From Marinobacter salarius (GTDB lineage: Bacteria; Pseudomonadota; Gammaproteobacteria; Pseudomonadales; Oleiphilaceae): a stretch of 64,000 nt of DNA. A program made the position numbers and the translations under genes. Location: contig CP007152.1 of the NCBI GenBank assembly GCA_000831005.1, positions 2,356,001 to 2,420,000 of the forward strand, read 5' to 3'. Below the pieces are notes generated by a model that saw only the letters and a program-made list of their open reading frames with translations, had not been told where the DNA came from and did no database searches. Positions 49,966 through 60,699 of this stretch are shown one piece after another (position 1 is the stretch's first letter; each line of letters begins with the position of its first letter).

Positions 49966-50842
49966 ATGACAGCTACCAAGATAATGCCCTTGAACCCGGC
50001 GCCGGACCCCGGACCGGACACCAGAGAGCCCGGTGCCATCGCACCGCGCCCGGTGCTCCAGGTGAGCGGTGTCGACAAGATATATGGCAACGGAACGGTT
50101 GCCCTGAAAGGCGCTGACCTGACGGTGAAGCAGGGCGAATTTGTGAGCCTGCTGGGTCCGTCCGGCTGCGGCAAGAGCACCCTGCTGCGCATCATGGCGG
50201 GCCTGGGTCAGGTCACCACTGGTAACGTGAGGTGGTGGGAGCAGGATTACGGCGTGGTGGGCAGCAGGGGCCGCAAACTGGCCTTTGTATTCCAGAACGC
50301 TACCCTGATGCCCTGGGCCCGGGTGCGCAAGAACGTGCGGTTGCCCCTGGACCTGGAGCATGCCGGCAAGTCGGAGGACGTGGAACAGAAAATCGATGAT
50401 GCCCTGGGCATGGTCGGCCTGAAGGGCTTCGATAATAGTTTTCCGCGGGAGCTGTCCGGTGGCATGCAGATGCGCGCCTCCATCGCCAGAGCCATGGTCA
50501 CCGAGCCCAACCTGTTGCTGATGGACGAGCTTCGGGGCGCTTGACGAGATGACCCGCAACAAACTCAATGACGACGTGCTCAAGCTCTGGAAAGAAAAGG
50601 GCTGGACCATCGTATTCGTCACTCACAGTGTCTACGAGGCCGTGTATCTCTCCAGTCGCGTGGTGGTGATGGCGGCACGCCCCGGCCGGATCGTCGACGA
50701 TATCGCTATTGAAGAGCCCTATCCGCGCTCCCCGAATTTCCGGGTCTCCACAGAATTTGCGGGTTATTGTCGCCAGGTGTCACAGGCCCTGGAGCGCGCC
50801 AGTGCCATGGGCGAGGATCGGGATGAGGAGCGTCAGCCATGA
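49966..50842 (+). CDS. ABC transporter ATP-binding protein (frameshift near 50530)
   Basis: ATPase of the nitrate/taurine/pyrimidine-precursor type: LLGPSGCGKSTLLRIMAGL, FVFQNATLMPWARVRKNVRLPL, ELSGGMQMRASIARAM and LLLMDE then FGALDEMTR. Two C are missing near 50530 (GAGCTTCGG for GAGCCCTTCGG); this breaks only the PFGALDE motif after Walker B. Start ATG 49966 follows GGAGAGACC. Confidence 0.9.
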
Positions 50843-51642
50843 AGGCACCCCTGATACGAAATGAGCGCTTTGTGCAGATCGGTGCCCCCTTGATGGTGGG
50901 CTTGCTGGTTCTGCTGATGTGGCAACTGACGGTGATGGCGTTCGAGGTGCCGAAATACCTGGTGCCCAGTCCTGTCGATATCGGGCAGTCTCTGGTGTCA
51001 GATTTCCCTTCTCTGTTCAATGCCCTGCTGATGACCCTGAAGGTGACGTTCCTGGCCTTTGCGATCGCCGTGATGGTCGGCGTTGCCGCGTCATTGCTGT
51101 TTGTGCAGAGCAAGTGGATCGAAATAAGCCTGTTTCCCTATGCGGTGCTGATGCAGGTGACACCGGTGGTTGCCATTGCGCCGCTGATCATCATCTGGGT
51201 CGACGACACCACCTGGGCGCTCACCATATGCGCGGTGATCGTGGCCATCTTCCCGATCATCTCCAACACCACACTGGGCCTGCGCAGTGTGGATCCAAAC
51301 CTGCTGAGCATGTTCCGGATGTACCGCACCAGCCGCTGGCAGGAACTGGTGAGGCTGCGCATTCCCAGCGCACTTCCGTACTTCTTTGGAGGACTGAGGA
51401 TCAGTTCAGGGCTGGCGCTGATTGGCGCCGTCGTTGCGGAGTTCGTGGCGGGTACGGGAGGGGCCCAGGCAGGCCTTGCCTATATGATCCTGCAGTCTGG
51501 CTACAACCTGCAGATTCCCAGGATGTTCGCCGCCCTCATACTAATTACCGTCACCGGTATCCTGTTGTTCGCCCTGATGGTGTGGATGTCGGACAGGGCC
51601 CTGCGTAACTGGCATGAGAGCGCCCTAAAGGTCGAGCATTGA
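50839..51642 (+). CDS. ABC transporter permease
   Basis: Intact 267-residue permease: six helices, EVPKYLVPSPVDIGQSL near the N-terminus and the ATPase-contact loop MFRMYRTSRWQELVRLRIPSALPYFFGGLR. Overlaps the ATPase by ATGA. It probably also serves the orphan binding proteins at 3209 and 41084. It is the last recognisable catabolism-linked gene before the integrase module. Confidence 0.92.
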   Translation: MKAPLIRNERFVQIGAPLMVGLLVLLMWQLTVMAFEVPKYLVPSPVDIGQSLVSDFPSLFNALLMTLKVTFLAFAIAVMVGVAASLLFVQSKWIEISLFPYAVLMQVTPVVAIAPLIIIWVDDTTWALTICAVIVAIFPIISNTTLGLRSVDPNLLSMFRMYRTSRWQELVRLRIPSALPYFFGGLRISSGLALIGAVVAEFVAGTGGAQAGLAYMILQSGYNLQIPRMFAALILITVTGILLFALMVWMSDRALRNWHESALKVEH

Positions 51643-51711
51643 GTGTGGTGCAACCTGCCGACGATCATACTCGGGGCAGGGGCCGGCTATGCCTAGCGTA
51701 ACGGTCACTGC

Positions 51712-52026
51712 GTGGAAGAACTTTACTACCAACTCGATGGTGTAGAGTGCTTTCGGTACACCCCGGAAGGACTCTACTTGTTCGGCCACATGTTTCGTGA
51801 ACATGGAATCACGATTGGCCAGATTCGTACTAGGCAGCAACATCATGATGCGCTCGCCTACTGTGCTGAAAAAGCTTTGGCGCAGCTACATGTGCCGTCC
51901 GGGGTTAACCCTGTCGATGTAGCCATTCTGGAGGCTGTCGTGCTCTCGGCGGATAACAGAGAGGCCCAGCGGCTGATGCGTGAGCGGGATGCCCAGGAAC
52001 GTCGTTCTGAATTCAAGGTTTTGTGA
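51712..52026 (+). CDS. Hypothetical protein
   Basis: A 104-residue reading frame from a GTG at 51712 (EELYYQLDGVECFRYTPEG to ERRSEFKVL). It is acidic to neutral and predicted soluble, rich in Arg and Glu at the C-terminus. No clear ribosome site and no family recognised. It may be a remnant of mobile-element cargo. Confidence 0.4.
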   Translation: MEELYYQLDGVECFRYTPEGLYLFGHMFREHGITIGQIRTRQQHHDALAYCAEKALAQLHVPSGVNPVDVAILEAVVLSADNREAQRLMRERDAQERRSEFKVL

Positions 52027-52371
52027 TAGACAGTGATTTAGCGCCAGAATGCGACACATACTACGACGAAGAAAAAAGGGGGGGGCGATATGCTCCCCGA
52101 AGATGCAATTTGTACTAGCGCCGACTTCTTAAAATAGAGGGACACACTACCTGCATTATTTTTGGAAGGTGCTTTTTTTTGGGGGCAGTTTTTTAGGCGA
52201 GATGGATCCGTTACGGGTTTTAGCAACTATTGCTACAGCCGATGGGCCCCTGGGTGGCGGGGTTATCTTGGTGTTGATCTGGTTTTTTTATAGGTAGCGA
52301 CGTCATCTGGCAGGTTATGGCTGACAGTCGGGGTGGTGTTGAGAGGCGTCCCTGCCACTCAGTGTCGAGTA
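52027..52371. other. Gene-poor, AT-richer spacer
   Basis: No convincing gene on either strand. It contains C/G-rich and T-rich tracts (for example GGGGGG near 52080 and TTTTTTTTGGGGG near 52177) and lower GC than the flanks, in keeping with mobile-element DNA. No repeat of the tRNA-Phe 3' end was seen. Confidence 0.5.
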
Positions 52372-52654
52372 TTATTTTCCTGCTTGCCTGTCGCACCAAT
52401 GACGAATATCTGCAGGCCTCCACCGTCGACTGCCGAGCCTCGCCGGGATGGTAGTCTGAATCCTGCTGGGAATCCGGGCATGTAGCAAAATTTTTGAGGA
52501 CGCTGGCTTCGCCAACTCGCAGGTATTCCGCGACGTCTGCGGCGGTCCAAAGCGGCTCGTTGTCGATGATTCGCACGCTCTCGATGAGCTGGCTGAGCTG
52601 TTGCAGCAATTCGAACTGCTCGCTGGCGATGTGAGGGTAGGTTTCTGCTTGCAT
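52372..52654 (-). CDS. AlpA-like excisionase/HTH regulator (two frameshifts)
   Basis: Small DNA-binding protein: EPLWTAADVAEYLRVGEASVLKNFATCPDFPAGFRLPSR then RRWRPADIRHWCDRQAGK, the AlpA/excisionase winged-helix pattern. One T is missing near 52470 and one C near 52438 (GGCTCGG for GGCCTCGG, the same context as the hisB break). ATG has CGGAGG upstream. With the integrase at 52883 it forms an excision module. Confidence 0.75.
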
Positions 52655-52716
52655 AGAGTTCCTCCGTAATTATGTTTCGTAATAACTACGGAGGGCATAA
52701 AATTAGACCGGAGGTA

Positions 52717-52851
52717 TCAGCCAGATTTCCGGTCCTGCCTTTGGTGACGCGACGTGAGTTTGTGCCGCTGGATATACATTACGATCGCAGTGCTTCCAAC
52801 CGCAATGATCCCGATAAAGGCAAAAAAAATCATCAAGGGGTCAATCGTCAC
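52717..52851 (-). CDS. Small single-pass membrane protein
   Basis: A 44-residue protein from a GTG (52851) with AGGAG eight bases upstream: TIDPLMIFFAFIGIIAVGST is a membrane helix, followed by a basic tail (QRHKLTSRHQRQDRKSG). It lies between excisionase and integrase. No family recognised; the ribosome site and helix are the evidence. Confidence 0.55.
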   Translation of the reverse strand: MTIDPLMIFFAFIGIIAVGSTAIVMYIQRHKLTSRHQRQDRKSG

Positions 52852-52882
52852 TGCAAAACTCCTGCTAGTTTTTGGTTCATGC

Positions 52883-53885
52883 CTAATCGAGTTTTTTCGC
52901 CAAATCAGATGGGTCAGGGGCGTAATAGACCGACTGTAGTATGCGCAGATCCTGATGGCCGGAGATTTTTGCCAGCTCCATCGGGCCGAACGTCTCGGCT
53001 AGCCTCGTCAGCGCCGTGCGTCTTGTATCGTGAAACGTGATGCCTTCGAGCCGGGCCTGCGTCATTATTTTCCGGCTTATAGCGTCACGTTGAGAGCTTT
53101 TCACGTCGAAGACAGTCGGCTTGCCATCCGTAAAAGTCATCAGGTGCTCGAGGATTTTAATCGCCGCCCGGGACAAGGGGACCAGCGCGGCTCGCCAGTC
53201 TTCGTCTCGGGGACGAACAGGATGCGTCGCTCGAGGTCCAGATCTCGGGTTCGGATTTTACAGATCTCCCCGCTCGCATTGCCGTTTCGCAGGCAAAGAG
53301 AAACATGGCTCCAACACGATTTTTGACCATGCTCGGGGGCCTATCAAACGAAAACCCGCTTGCCCTGACATAAGCGTCGATTTCGTCGGGTTGAATGACC
53401 CGGTCCCGCGGGCGATTTTCCTGAGGCCTGGAGACACCCTTGATCGGATTTTTGTCCAACCACTGCCACTCTCTGGTGGCCAGTTTGCAGGCATGGGCCA
53501 GGATGTTCATCTCCCGGCTGACGGTTGAGCCGGAAACCGACCGTAAACGCGCGTCACGCCATCGTGCGAAATGGCGCGGACCAATATCGTCCAGAGGTAG
53601 ATCGGCAAGCAGGGGGTCTCTAAGCATGGCGTCGATTCGAATTCGCTCCCAACGCGTGCCACGTTTTAGCGGTGAAACCTCGTCTCTATATCGTATCAGT
53701 ACCCGGGAAAAGGTGGAATTGGGTGGTGCTGACAGGGGGGAGTGATGGCCGTTCTGAATCTCAAATTCGATTTCGTTGGCCCAGGCGATAGCGTCCCGTT
53801 TGGCTCGAAACGTTTTGGACCGACGGATGCCGTCCTTGAAGATATCTGCTCTCCATCCGTTCGCGGTTTTTCGGTAGCTTGCCAT
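52883..53885 (-). CDS. Tyrosine-type site-specific integrase (two frameshifts)
   Basis: Phage/island integrase of about 334 residues. The N-terminal arm-binding part is ASYRKTANGWRADIFKDGIRRSKTF; a core-binding domain follows. The catalytic domain shows ETAMRAGEI (Arg), ITFHDTRRTALTRL (HxxR) and SGHQDLRILQSVYYAPDP (His and Tyr). Losses: G near 53270 and C near 53187. It sits 265 bases from the tRNA-Phe 3' end, the usual place for an integrase whose attB is that tRNA. Confidence 0.9.
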
Positions 53886-54150
53886 CTGCGTGATTCCTCT
53901 TTGTTTATGGAAAAACGCACGGACGACTAAAGAAATTTTTTGTCACCCATGCCGAGAGGGTACGGCAGATTCGCGATTAAACGGACGCTGATGCGCTGGC
54001 GTGATTTTGGCGTGATGATTTTTCCCACATTTTTCCGAATTTAGGAAAAACAAGGGCTTACAAAGGCCGAAAAAATAACGCGCAAAGAAGACGAAAAATG
54101 GCTGGAAGCCAGTAATGACGCGGGTTTCAGGGGAATTGGGAGGGGAAAAA
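53886..54150. other. Integrase-to-tRNA spacer, probable att-proximal region
   Basis: No gene. It is AT-rich for this genome, with direct AAAAAT-type tracts and TTAGGAAAAACAAGGG, compatible with integrase arm sites. The attachment core is presumably the tRNA 3' end at 54151 onward. Confidence 0.45.
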
Positions 54151-54226
54151 TGGTGCCCGGAGGCGGAATCGAACCACCGACACGGGGATTTTCAATCCCC
54201 TGCTCTACCGACTGAGCTATCCGGGC
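54151..54226 (-). tRNA. tRNA-Phe (GAA)
   Basis: 76 bases including encoded CCA. It folds as a cloverleaf: acceptor GCCCGGA/TCCGGGC, D-arm AGCTCAGTCGGTAGAGCA, anticodon arm GGGGATTGAAAATCCCC with anticodon GAA, and T-arm GGTTCGATTCC. Its 3' end is towards the integrase. Confidence 0.97.
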
Positions 54227-54332
54227 GTGTTGCGGTGCTGCTGCAACGGGGCGCTATTAAACCGGTTTAGGTTGCCTGAGTCAAGGCCGTTCCGGGAAAA
54301 TTTTAATAGGCGCTTCCACAAGTTGGGTGTGC

Positions 54333-54605
54333 CTACTTCTCTGGCGGTACATACCCCTCGGCCTTGTCGAATGGCTCGTTGTTGAAGAAGCGTTCCATCT
54401 GCGCCTGCAGGTACTTGCGGGTGTTGGGATCCATCAGGCTCAGGTGTTTTTCGTTGATGAGCATGGTTTGCTGGGCCTGCCACTCTTCCCAGGCTTTCTT
54501 GCTGACGTTTTCGTAGATGTCTTCGCCTTTCTTGCCGGGCATGGGGGGGAAGTCCAGCCCTTCGAGTTCTTCCTGGTATTTGCGACAGAATACGGTGCGG
54601 CTCAT
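54333..54605 (-). CDS. yggX: Fe(2+)-trafficking/oxidative damage protection protein YggX
   Basis: A 90-residue cytosolic protein: [21 protein letters not shown] with the conserved Cys, [20 protein letters not shown] and [12 protein letters not shown]. It helps protect or supply iron-sulphur clusters. It follows mutY, whose product carries such a cluster. Intact. Confidence 0.96.
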   Translation of the reverse strand: MSRTVFCRKYQEELEGLDFPPMPGKKGEDIYENVSKKAWEEWQAQQTMLINEKHLSLMDPNTRKYLQAQMERFFNNEPFDKAEGYVPPEK

Positions 54606-54657
54606 GTCTGCTCCTGTTTGGAGGTGGTGTTGCTGAATCTGCTGGGATGATAACAGA

Positions 54658-55721
54658 TCAAAGCAAGAGGGTTTGTTCCGGCGCGGTCAGCAGTGTGCGA
54701 ATGGGGGCCGGCAGGCCGAGGGTAAGGGCCTGGTCCCGGTGGACCCATTTGTAGCTGTCCCGATCATTGATGTGAGCGGGGCTTTGTACGGTGAGCCGTG
54801 CCGGCTGGATATGAAGGTGGTAATGGCTGAAGGTGTGCCGAAAGCCGCTGGTAAGTTCCGGTTCGCCACAGTGGAAGCCGAAGGCCTGTTCGCAGGCGTC
54901 TGACAGTTCTTCCGGGCCGTAGGCCGGGTCCAGTTCCGGAAGGCTCCAGAGGCCGCCCCAGATGCCGCTGGGAGGCCTGCGTTCCAGCAGGATGCGACCT
55001 TGGTGATCTTCCAGTATCACCATCCAGGTGGTTTTTTCGGGCTTGGCTTTCTTCGGCTTTGAGCCGGGGTAGAGGCTGGTTTCGTTGTTGGCATAGGCGT
55101 CGCACCCGTTCTGTAGTGGGCAGTTGTCGCACGCTGGACGGCTGCGGGTGCAGACCATGGCGCCAGATCCATGATGGCCTGGGTGTAGTCGCGGATGCGT
55201 GCATCGGGCGTGTGTTCTTCAGCGCGCTCCCAAAGTTGGTTGAGCACGTCGGTTTTACCCGGCCAGCCGGGGATGGCGTGGTAGCGGGCCAGTACCCGTT
55301 TCACGTTGCCGTCCAATATGGCTGCCCGTTGCTGGAAGGCCTGGGCAAGGATGGCCGCCGCGGTGGAGCGGCCAATGCCGGGCAGGGCCTGGAGTTGTTC
55401 CAGATTGCCGGGAAACTCGCCTCCGTGCTCGTTGGCCACCTGTTGCGCCGCTTTCTGGAGGTTGCGGGCGCGTGCGTAGTACCCAAGGCCGGACCAATGG
55501 CTGAGAACGTCATCCACCGGTGCAGAAGCGAGCGCTTTCACGTCTGGAAAGCGCTGCATAAAGGCTTCGAAGTAGGGAATAACAGTGGTCACCTGGGTTT
55601 GCTGCAGCATGATTTCCGAAACCCACACGCGGTATGGGTTCCGGTCATGATGCCAGGGCAGGTCGTGCCTGCCGTTTTCGTCGTACCAGGCGAGAAGCTT
55701 TTGGGCAAAACCGTCGTTCAT
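54658..55721 (-). CDS. mutY: A/G-specific adenine glycosylase MutY (frameshift near 55161)
   Basis: Removes adenine opposite 8-oxoguanine. Seen: [46 protein letters not shown] (helix-hairpin-helix), the Cys ligands [20 protein letters not shown], and a C-terminal NUDIX-like domain. One G is missing near 55161 (CTGGCGCC for CTGGGCGCC), between AIMDL and GAMVCTR. Loss of a housekeeping repair gene is unlikely, which supports sequence error. Confidence 0.95.
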
Positions 55722-57917
55722 TGACCGAACAGGCCCTTGAGGCGTCTTTCACCTTTTCGCCACTCTCTTCACCCAGCTTCTCTTTCAGTTTTTCGGAGAC
55801 TTTGTCTTCCGCTTTGGATTTGGCTTCGTCCACTTTTTCGCGCGCCTTGGCTTTGGCAGCGTTGGCGGCAATGGTCTTCAGGGTGTCGCGGAAGCGTGAG
55901 CCGTCGAAGGAGCAGAGGCCGGCCGGGTCTTCCGCGAAGTCGCCGCGGCACTCAACCGGGATCACCACGTTTTCAACGTATTCGGTGACTCGGCAAGCTT
56001 CGTCCCGGTGGATCTCGCCCACGATCCGCAGGCCAACTTCGTAATCCAGGTCGGAAGCAGCCAGGTCCACCGTGCCGTCGCCTTCCAGTCTCATGCCGGC
56101 GAGGGCAGCCACAAGGTCCGTGTTGTTCAGGGTGTTGCCGTCAATCTTGAGGGTGCCCTTCATGTCGTTGAACGGCGTGCTGGTGCCCCAGTCTGATGTA
56201 GAGAGGCTTTCCTGGTTGGCCAGTGCAATGCCCTGGCACGCCATGCGCGTGAGGTTCATGCGGGTGAACTCACCCTCGGCCAGGTTGAAGTTGATGTCGC
56301 CTTTGGCGTTGCTGCGCAGGGCGGAAATGCGATTGCCTGTGGTGTTCACGTCCACGGACAGGTTGGCGCCACCGGCAAGCATGTCCACTTCGGCAAGGTC
56401 GGTCAGCAGTGGCAACGTCTGTACGTTGTTGACCTTGGAACCGATGCTCCACTTCGGATTGTCGGTACGGGCATCCAGGGTCACTTTGGCGCCGAAGGAG
56501 CCTTCGTACAGTTTGCCGCTGAAGTCCTGCACTTCCAGCACACCATTGCGTGCGGTGATCACCGATTTGATTTCCTTGATGGTGAGATTACTGACGATCA
56601 GTTCGCCCAGCCCGAGATTGATATCCAGCGCTAGCGAACGGAGTGTGTCCAGGGGCAGCAAGTCGCCTTCTTCCGCCGGGGCGCCACCACCTTGCGGGGC
56701 TTCCTCGGCGGCGGCATCGGTTTGTTCCTCACTGGCAGGCGGCAGATAGCGGTCGGCATTGATCGCGTCGCCCTGCAAGTCCAGGCCAATACCGCTGTTG
56801 GCCAGGGCGTAACTGGCACTGCCCTGGAAGGTGGTATCGTCCAGGCTGATGGTCAGGTCGCTGAGTTCCACGGTGCCGGCGGGGCCACCGATGTTGGTGG
56901 AGAAAGCGACGGCCTTCATGACGTCAGGGTCTTCTGTTTCGATGGCGGGTTGGCCAAGGGCCGCCAGAAGCGCTTTGAGGGAAAATTCGTCAATGCTGAG
57001 GCTGCCTTCGAGTTTCGGCTTGTCGCCAAAGCCGTTCACCGTCAGGTCTGTGTTGAGCGTCAGGTCGGCCAGGCTGGCGGTAAAGCCATTAAGCGTGGCG
57101 GTTTCGTTTTCCAGATTGGCTTCCAGGGAGCCAGCTATTTCGGCGCGAACGGATTCGCCGCCAAAAGGCTCGCCGTTCATGTCGAAGATGGCTTCCAGGT
57201 CGGACACGCCAAATTCGTTTAACGCTTCATTGGCGGCCAGGCGGGCACTGATGTCGCCTGAACTTCAAACTGCGGCTGGTTGGTGGCGAAGCGGAACGAG
57301 ACGTCCAATGGGAAGCTTGAACCCAGGGTGATCTCGCTGGCGTTTACGGTGAAATCTTCCAGGGTAAATGCCTGGCCCGTGCCCTTGTCTTCGTAATGAA
57401 CGCGGGCGTTGCTGATTTCCACGCTCTCTACGTTGAAGTTCAAGGGCTCGCTGGCGCCGCTGCTCTCTGGCTGTTCTTCAGCGGTTTCGGCTAGCGCGGC
57501 GGGTTCTTCCTGCTTCGGCTGTTCTTCCCCTTCCGGCATGATGCGGGTCCAGTTACCGGTGCCGTTGGCATCAACGGACAGGTTGGCGTCCAGCCCGCTC
57601 AACAGGAAAGTATCCACCCGGGGCGACATGGTTATCAGGGACCAGAAGCTGACCTGAGCCACCAGTTGGTCAAGCTTGACCAGGCGTTCGTCTTCCAGGG
57701 TGGCCTCAACGTCGTTCAGTTCCAGGCCGAGTGGGATGAAAGACCAGCCAATATCCCCGGCCAGTATCAGGTCCAGATTGGTCTTACTCTCCACCACTTT
57801 CTCAATCTGTGGCTTGTAGGTGTTTGGGTCAATAACGGCGACCGCGATAGCGACGGCGGCAACGGCAAGAATGAGCAGGCCAACGATGGCAAGAGCCACA
57901 TAGCGAACAGCTTTCAT
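55718..57917 (-). CDS. asmA: AsmA-family outer-membrane biogenesis protein (two frameshifts)
   Basis: Large periplasmic lipid-transfer-type protein with an N-terminal anchor ([23 protein letters not shown]), the AsmA start [19 protein letters not shown] and a C-terminal AsmA_2 region ending FGQ. G lost near 57258 joins FEVQ to [26 protein letters not shown] lost near 55741 restores the end KVKDALKGLFGQ with TGA overlapping the mutY ATG. Confidence 0.92.
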
Positions 57918-58102
57918 GATTTTGGCGTCCTTCCGTTAATTCGTGTCCGGTAACTGGGCTTGTGATTAGCCCAAGGATAACCCAGGGGTAACAAAATAAA
58001 AGCCTGAGTGTATGACAATACGTTAGTGATCAGCCAAAATAGGCACCTTATTTCTACACAACGATATAAAGCGCGTCTTACAACGATAAAAAGGAGCAAA
58101 CA

Positions 58103-58564
58103 GTGGCTATTACTGTCTCTATTGAGCTTAACCGGGAACTGGATCTGCCCGCCGGATATGACGAAGTATTCGAGCTGCTGGCGGACGTGCCCGCATCAGC
58201 CAGCCATTTTCCCAAGGTGCATAACCTGGTGGATTTGGGTGACAACGCCTATCGCTGGGAAATGGAAAAGGTGGGCGTGGACAAGCATGCCATCCAGTCT
58301 GTATACGCGTGCAAGTACTTCGCGGACAAGAACAACGGCAGGATTACCTGGGAGCCGGTGAAAGGCGAGGGTAACGGTGTGGTAAAAGGCTCCTGGACCC
58401 TCAAGAAGAAAGACGACAGCACTACTTCAGTGAAATTCCAGACCAGCGCCGAGTTGACCGTTCCGCTGCCGAGCCTGTTGAAACTGGCCATCAGCCCCGT
58501 GATCAAGCACGAGTTCAACAGCCTGGTCGATACCTACATGAGTAACCTCAAAAAAGCGTTCTGA
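58103..58564 (+). CDS. SRPBCC (START/polyketide-cyclase-like) protein
   Basis: A 153-residue lipid- or ligand-binding helix-grip fold: DLPAGYDEVFELLADVPASASHFPKV near the N-terminus, NGRITWEPVKGEGNGVVKGSWTL and a C-terminal helix LVDTYMSNLKKAF. AAAGGAG precedes the ATG. No specific role deducible; it is divergent from asmA and upstream of the his cluster. Confidence 0.88.
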   Translation: MAITVSIELNRELDLPAGYDEVFELLADVPASASHFPKVHNLVDLGDNAYRWEMEKVGVDKHAIQSVYACKYFADKNNGRITWEPVKGEGNGVVKGSWTLKKKDDSTTSVKFQTSAELTVPLPSLLKLAISPVIKHEFNSLVDTYMSNLKKAF

Positions 58565-58677
58565 TGGTCGTCGCTATCAAGGCTATAAAGGCCATTGCGG
58601 GACGCGGGGAATCATAAAAGGTATAATGCGCGCAGACACTTTTCCGGCATGTGCCGACTGATGACTTTGGAGTCCCC

Positions 58678-59270
58678 ATGGCCGAACGCAAGGCTCGGTA
58701 GAAAGAAATACCCTGGAAACACAGATCACCGTCGAGATCGATCTCGACGGCACCGGCAAGTCCAGCTTCGACACGGGCGTGCCTTTCCTTGAGCACATGA
58801 TGGATCAGATTGCCCGCCACGGGCTGGTGGACCTGAACATTGTCTCGAAGGGCGATCTGCACATTGATGACCACCACACGGTGGAAGATATTGGTATCAC
58901 CCTGGGCCAGGCCTTCAAGCAGGCGGTTGGCGACAAGAAGGGCATCCGTCGTTACGGCCATTCCTACGTGCCGCTTGACGAAGCACTGTCCCGCGTGGTG
59001 ATTGACCTGTCTGGTCGTCCCGGCCTGATGATGGATGTGCCCTATACCCGTGGTGCTGTAGGAGGCTTCGACGTCGACCTGTTCGAGGAGTTCTTCCACG
59101 GCTTTGTGAACCACTCCATGGTCACCCTGCACATCGACAACCTGAAGGGTAAGAACACCCACCACCAGATTGAAACCGTGTTCAAGGCCTTCGGGCGCGC
59201 CCTGCGCATGGCTATTGAAATGGATGAGCGCATGGCGGGGATTACCCCGTCCACCAAGGGGTCGCTGTAA
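58678..59270 (+). CDS. hisB: Imidazoleglycerol-phosphate dehydratase (frameshift near 58694)
   Basis: Manganese-dependent dehydratase of histidine synthesis. Features: [46 protein letters not shown] and [18 protein letters not shown]. One C is missing near 58694 (AAGGCTCGG for AAGGCCTCGG): the first residues MAERKA then continue [12 protein letters not shown] broken hisB beside intact hisHAF is not credible in a prototroph, so this is a strong case for sequence error. Confidence 0.95.
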
Positions 59271-59318
59271 GCGGCCCCGGCTTTTAAAAGAATCCCGATT
59301 CAGGAAATCTCTCTTCAC

Positions 59319-59960
59319 ATGAAAACCGTTGCCATTATCGACTACGGCATGGGTAACCTTCATTCCGTCAGCAAAGCGGTGGAGCACGTTGCACCGGACA
59401 CCCGCGTTCTGGTCACCGACAACGCCGAGCTGATCCGCAGCGCGGACCGGGTGATCCTCCCTGGCGTGGGCGCCATCCGCGACTGCATGGCGGAAATCCG
59501 CCGCCTGGGAATTGATGAGTTGGTGCGGGAAGTCTCCGCTGACCGTCCGTTGCTCGGCATTTGCGTAGGCATGCAGGCGCTGATGTCCCGCAGCGAGGAA
59601 AACGGCTGGGTGGATTGTATCGACCTGTTCCAGTCGGAGGTGCGCTTCTTCGGTGACAATCTCACCGAGAACGGCGAACGCCTGAAAGTGCCTCATATGG
59701 GCTGGAACGAAGTGCACCAGACCATGGATCACCCGCTTTGGCACGATATTCCCGACGGCGACCGCTTCTATTTCGTGCACAGCTACTACGCTGAAGCCGA
59801 GGGCAACCCGGATATTGCCGGCCGTACCCATTACGGCGTTGACCTGGCTGCAGCAGTGGCGAGAGATAACATCTTTGCGGTGCAGTTCCACCCTGAAAAA
59901 AGCGCTCGGGCGGGGCTGCAGTTACTGAAAAACTTTACCAACTGGACTGGAACATGCTGA
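59319..59960 (+). CDS. hisH: Imidazole glycerol phosphate synthase subunit HisH
   Basis: Glutamine amidotransferase subunit giving ammonia to His[20 protein letters not shown] (Cys nucleophile) and VQFHPEKSA (His, Glu) are present; 213 residues, intact. Its end overlaps hisA by 7 bases. Confidence 0.97.
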   Translation: MKTVAIIDYGMGNLHSVSKAVEHVAPDTRVLVTDNAELIRSADRVILPGVGAIRDCMAEIRRLGIDELVREVSADRPLLGICVGMQALMSRSEENGWVDCIDLFQSEVRFFGDNLTENGERLKVPHMGWNEVHQTMDHPLWHDIPDGDRFYFVHSYYAEAEGNPDIAGRTHYGVDLAAAVARDNIFAVQFHPEKSARAGLQLLKNFTNWTGTC

Positions 59961-60691
59961 TCATCCCGGCCATAGATCTTAAAGACGGCAAATGCGTAAG
60001 ACTGCGCCAGGGCCGTATGGACGACTCCACCGTTTTCGGTGACGATCCTGTTGATATGGCAACCCGCTGGGTGGATGCTGGCGCCCGCCGCCTGCATCTG
60101 GTGGACCTGAATGGCGCCTTCGCCGGTGAACCCGTCAACGGCGAAATCGTCCAGGCCATCGCTCGCAAATACCCGGATTTACCCATCCAGATTGGCGGCG
60201 GTATTCGTTCGGCGGAAACCATCGAGGCCTATCTGAAAGCCGGCGTACAGTGGGTCATTATTGGTACCAAGGCGGTGAAAGAACCGGAATTCGTTACCGA
60301 GATGTGCAAGCGCTTTCCCGGCCACATTATCGTGGGCCTGGACGCCAAAGACGGCCGCGTTGCCACTGACGGCTGGGCGGAAGTGTCTGAAGTCATGGCG
60401 ACCGATCTGGCGAAACGTTTTGCCAACGACGGCGTTGAGTCCATTGTTTACACCGACATCAGCCGCGACGGCATGATGCAGGGCGTGAACGTGGAAGCCA
60501 CCGCGGCACTGGCGGAAGAAGGCGGCATTCCCGTGATCGCTTCTGGCGGCGTTACCAACATGGACGATCTCAAGCGCCTTGCTACCGTGGCTGACAAGGG
60601 CATCCTCGGTGCGATTACCGGCCGTGCCATCTATGAAGGCACCCTGGATGTGGCCGAGGCCCAGGCCTTCTGCGACAGCCTGAAGGGGTAA
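59954..60691 (+). CDS. hisA: Phosphoribosylformimino-AICAR ribotide isomerase HisA
   Basis: TIM-barrel isomerase of histidine synthesis: [19 protein letters not shown] (catalytic Asp), [25 protein letters not shown] (second Asp) and [13 protein letters not shown]. 245 residues, intact. Confidence 0.97.
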   Translation: MLIIPAIDLKDGKCVRLRQGRMDDSTVFGDDPVDMATRWVDAGARRLHLVDLNGAFAGEPVNGEIVQAIARKYPDLPIQIGGGIRSAETIEAYLKAGVQWVIIGTKAVKEPEFVTEMCKRFPGHIIVGLDAKDGRVATDGWAEVSEVMATDLAKRFANDGVESIVYTDISRDGMMQGVNVEATAALAEEGGIPVIASGGVTNMDDLKRLATVADKGILGAITGRAIYEGTLDVAEAQAFCDSLKG

Positions 60692-60699
60692 CGCGAATT

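Noticed and set aside
51643..54150. CRISPR array or IS element in the AT-richer stretch
   Set aside because: No regularly spaced repeats, no terminal inverted repeats and no transposase motif were seen.
58548..59891. Minus-strand frame of 447 codons over hisB and hisH
   Set aside because: Shadow of histidine genes; no recognisable motif or ribosome site.
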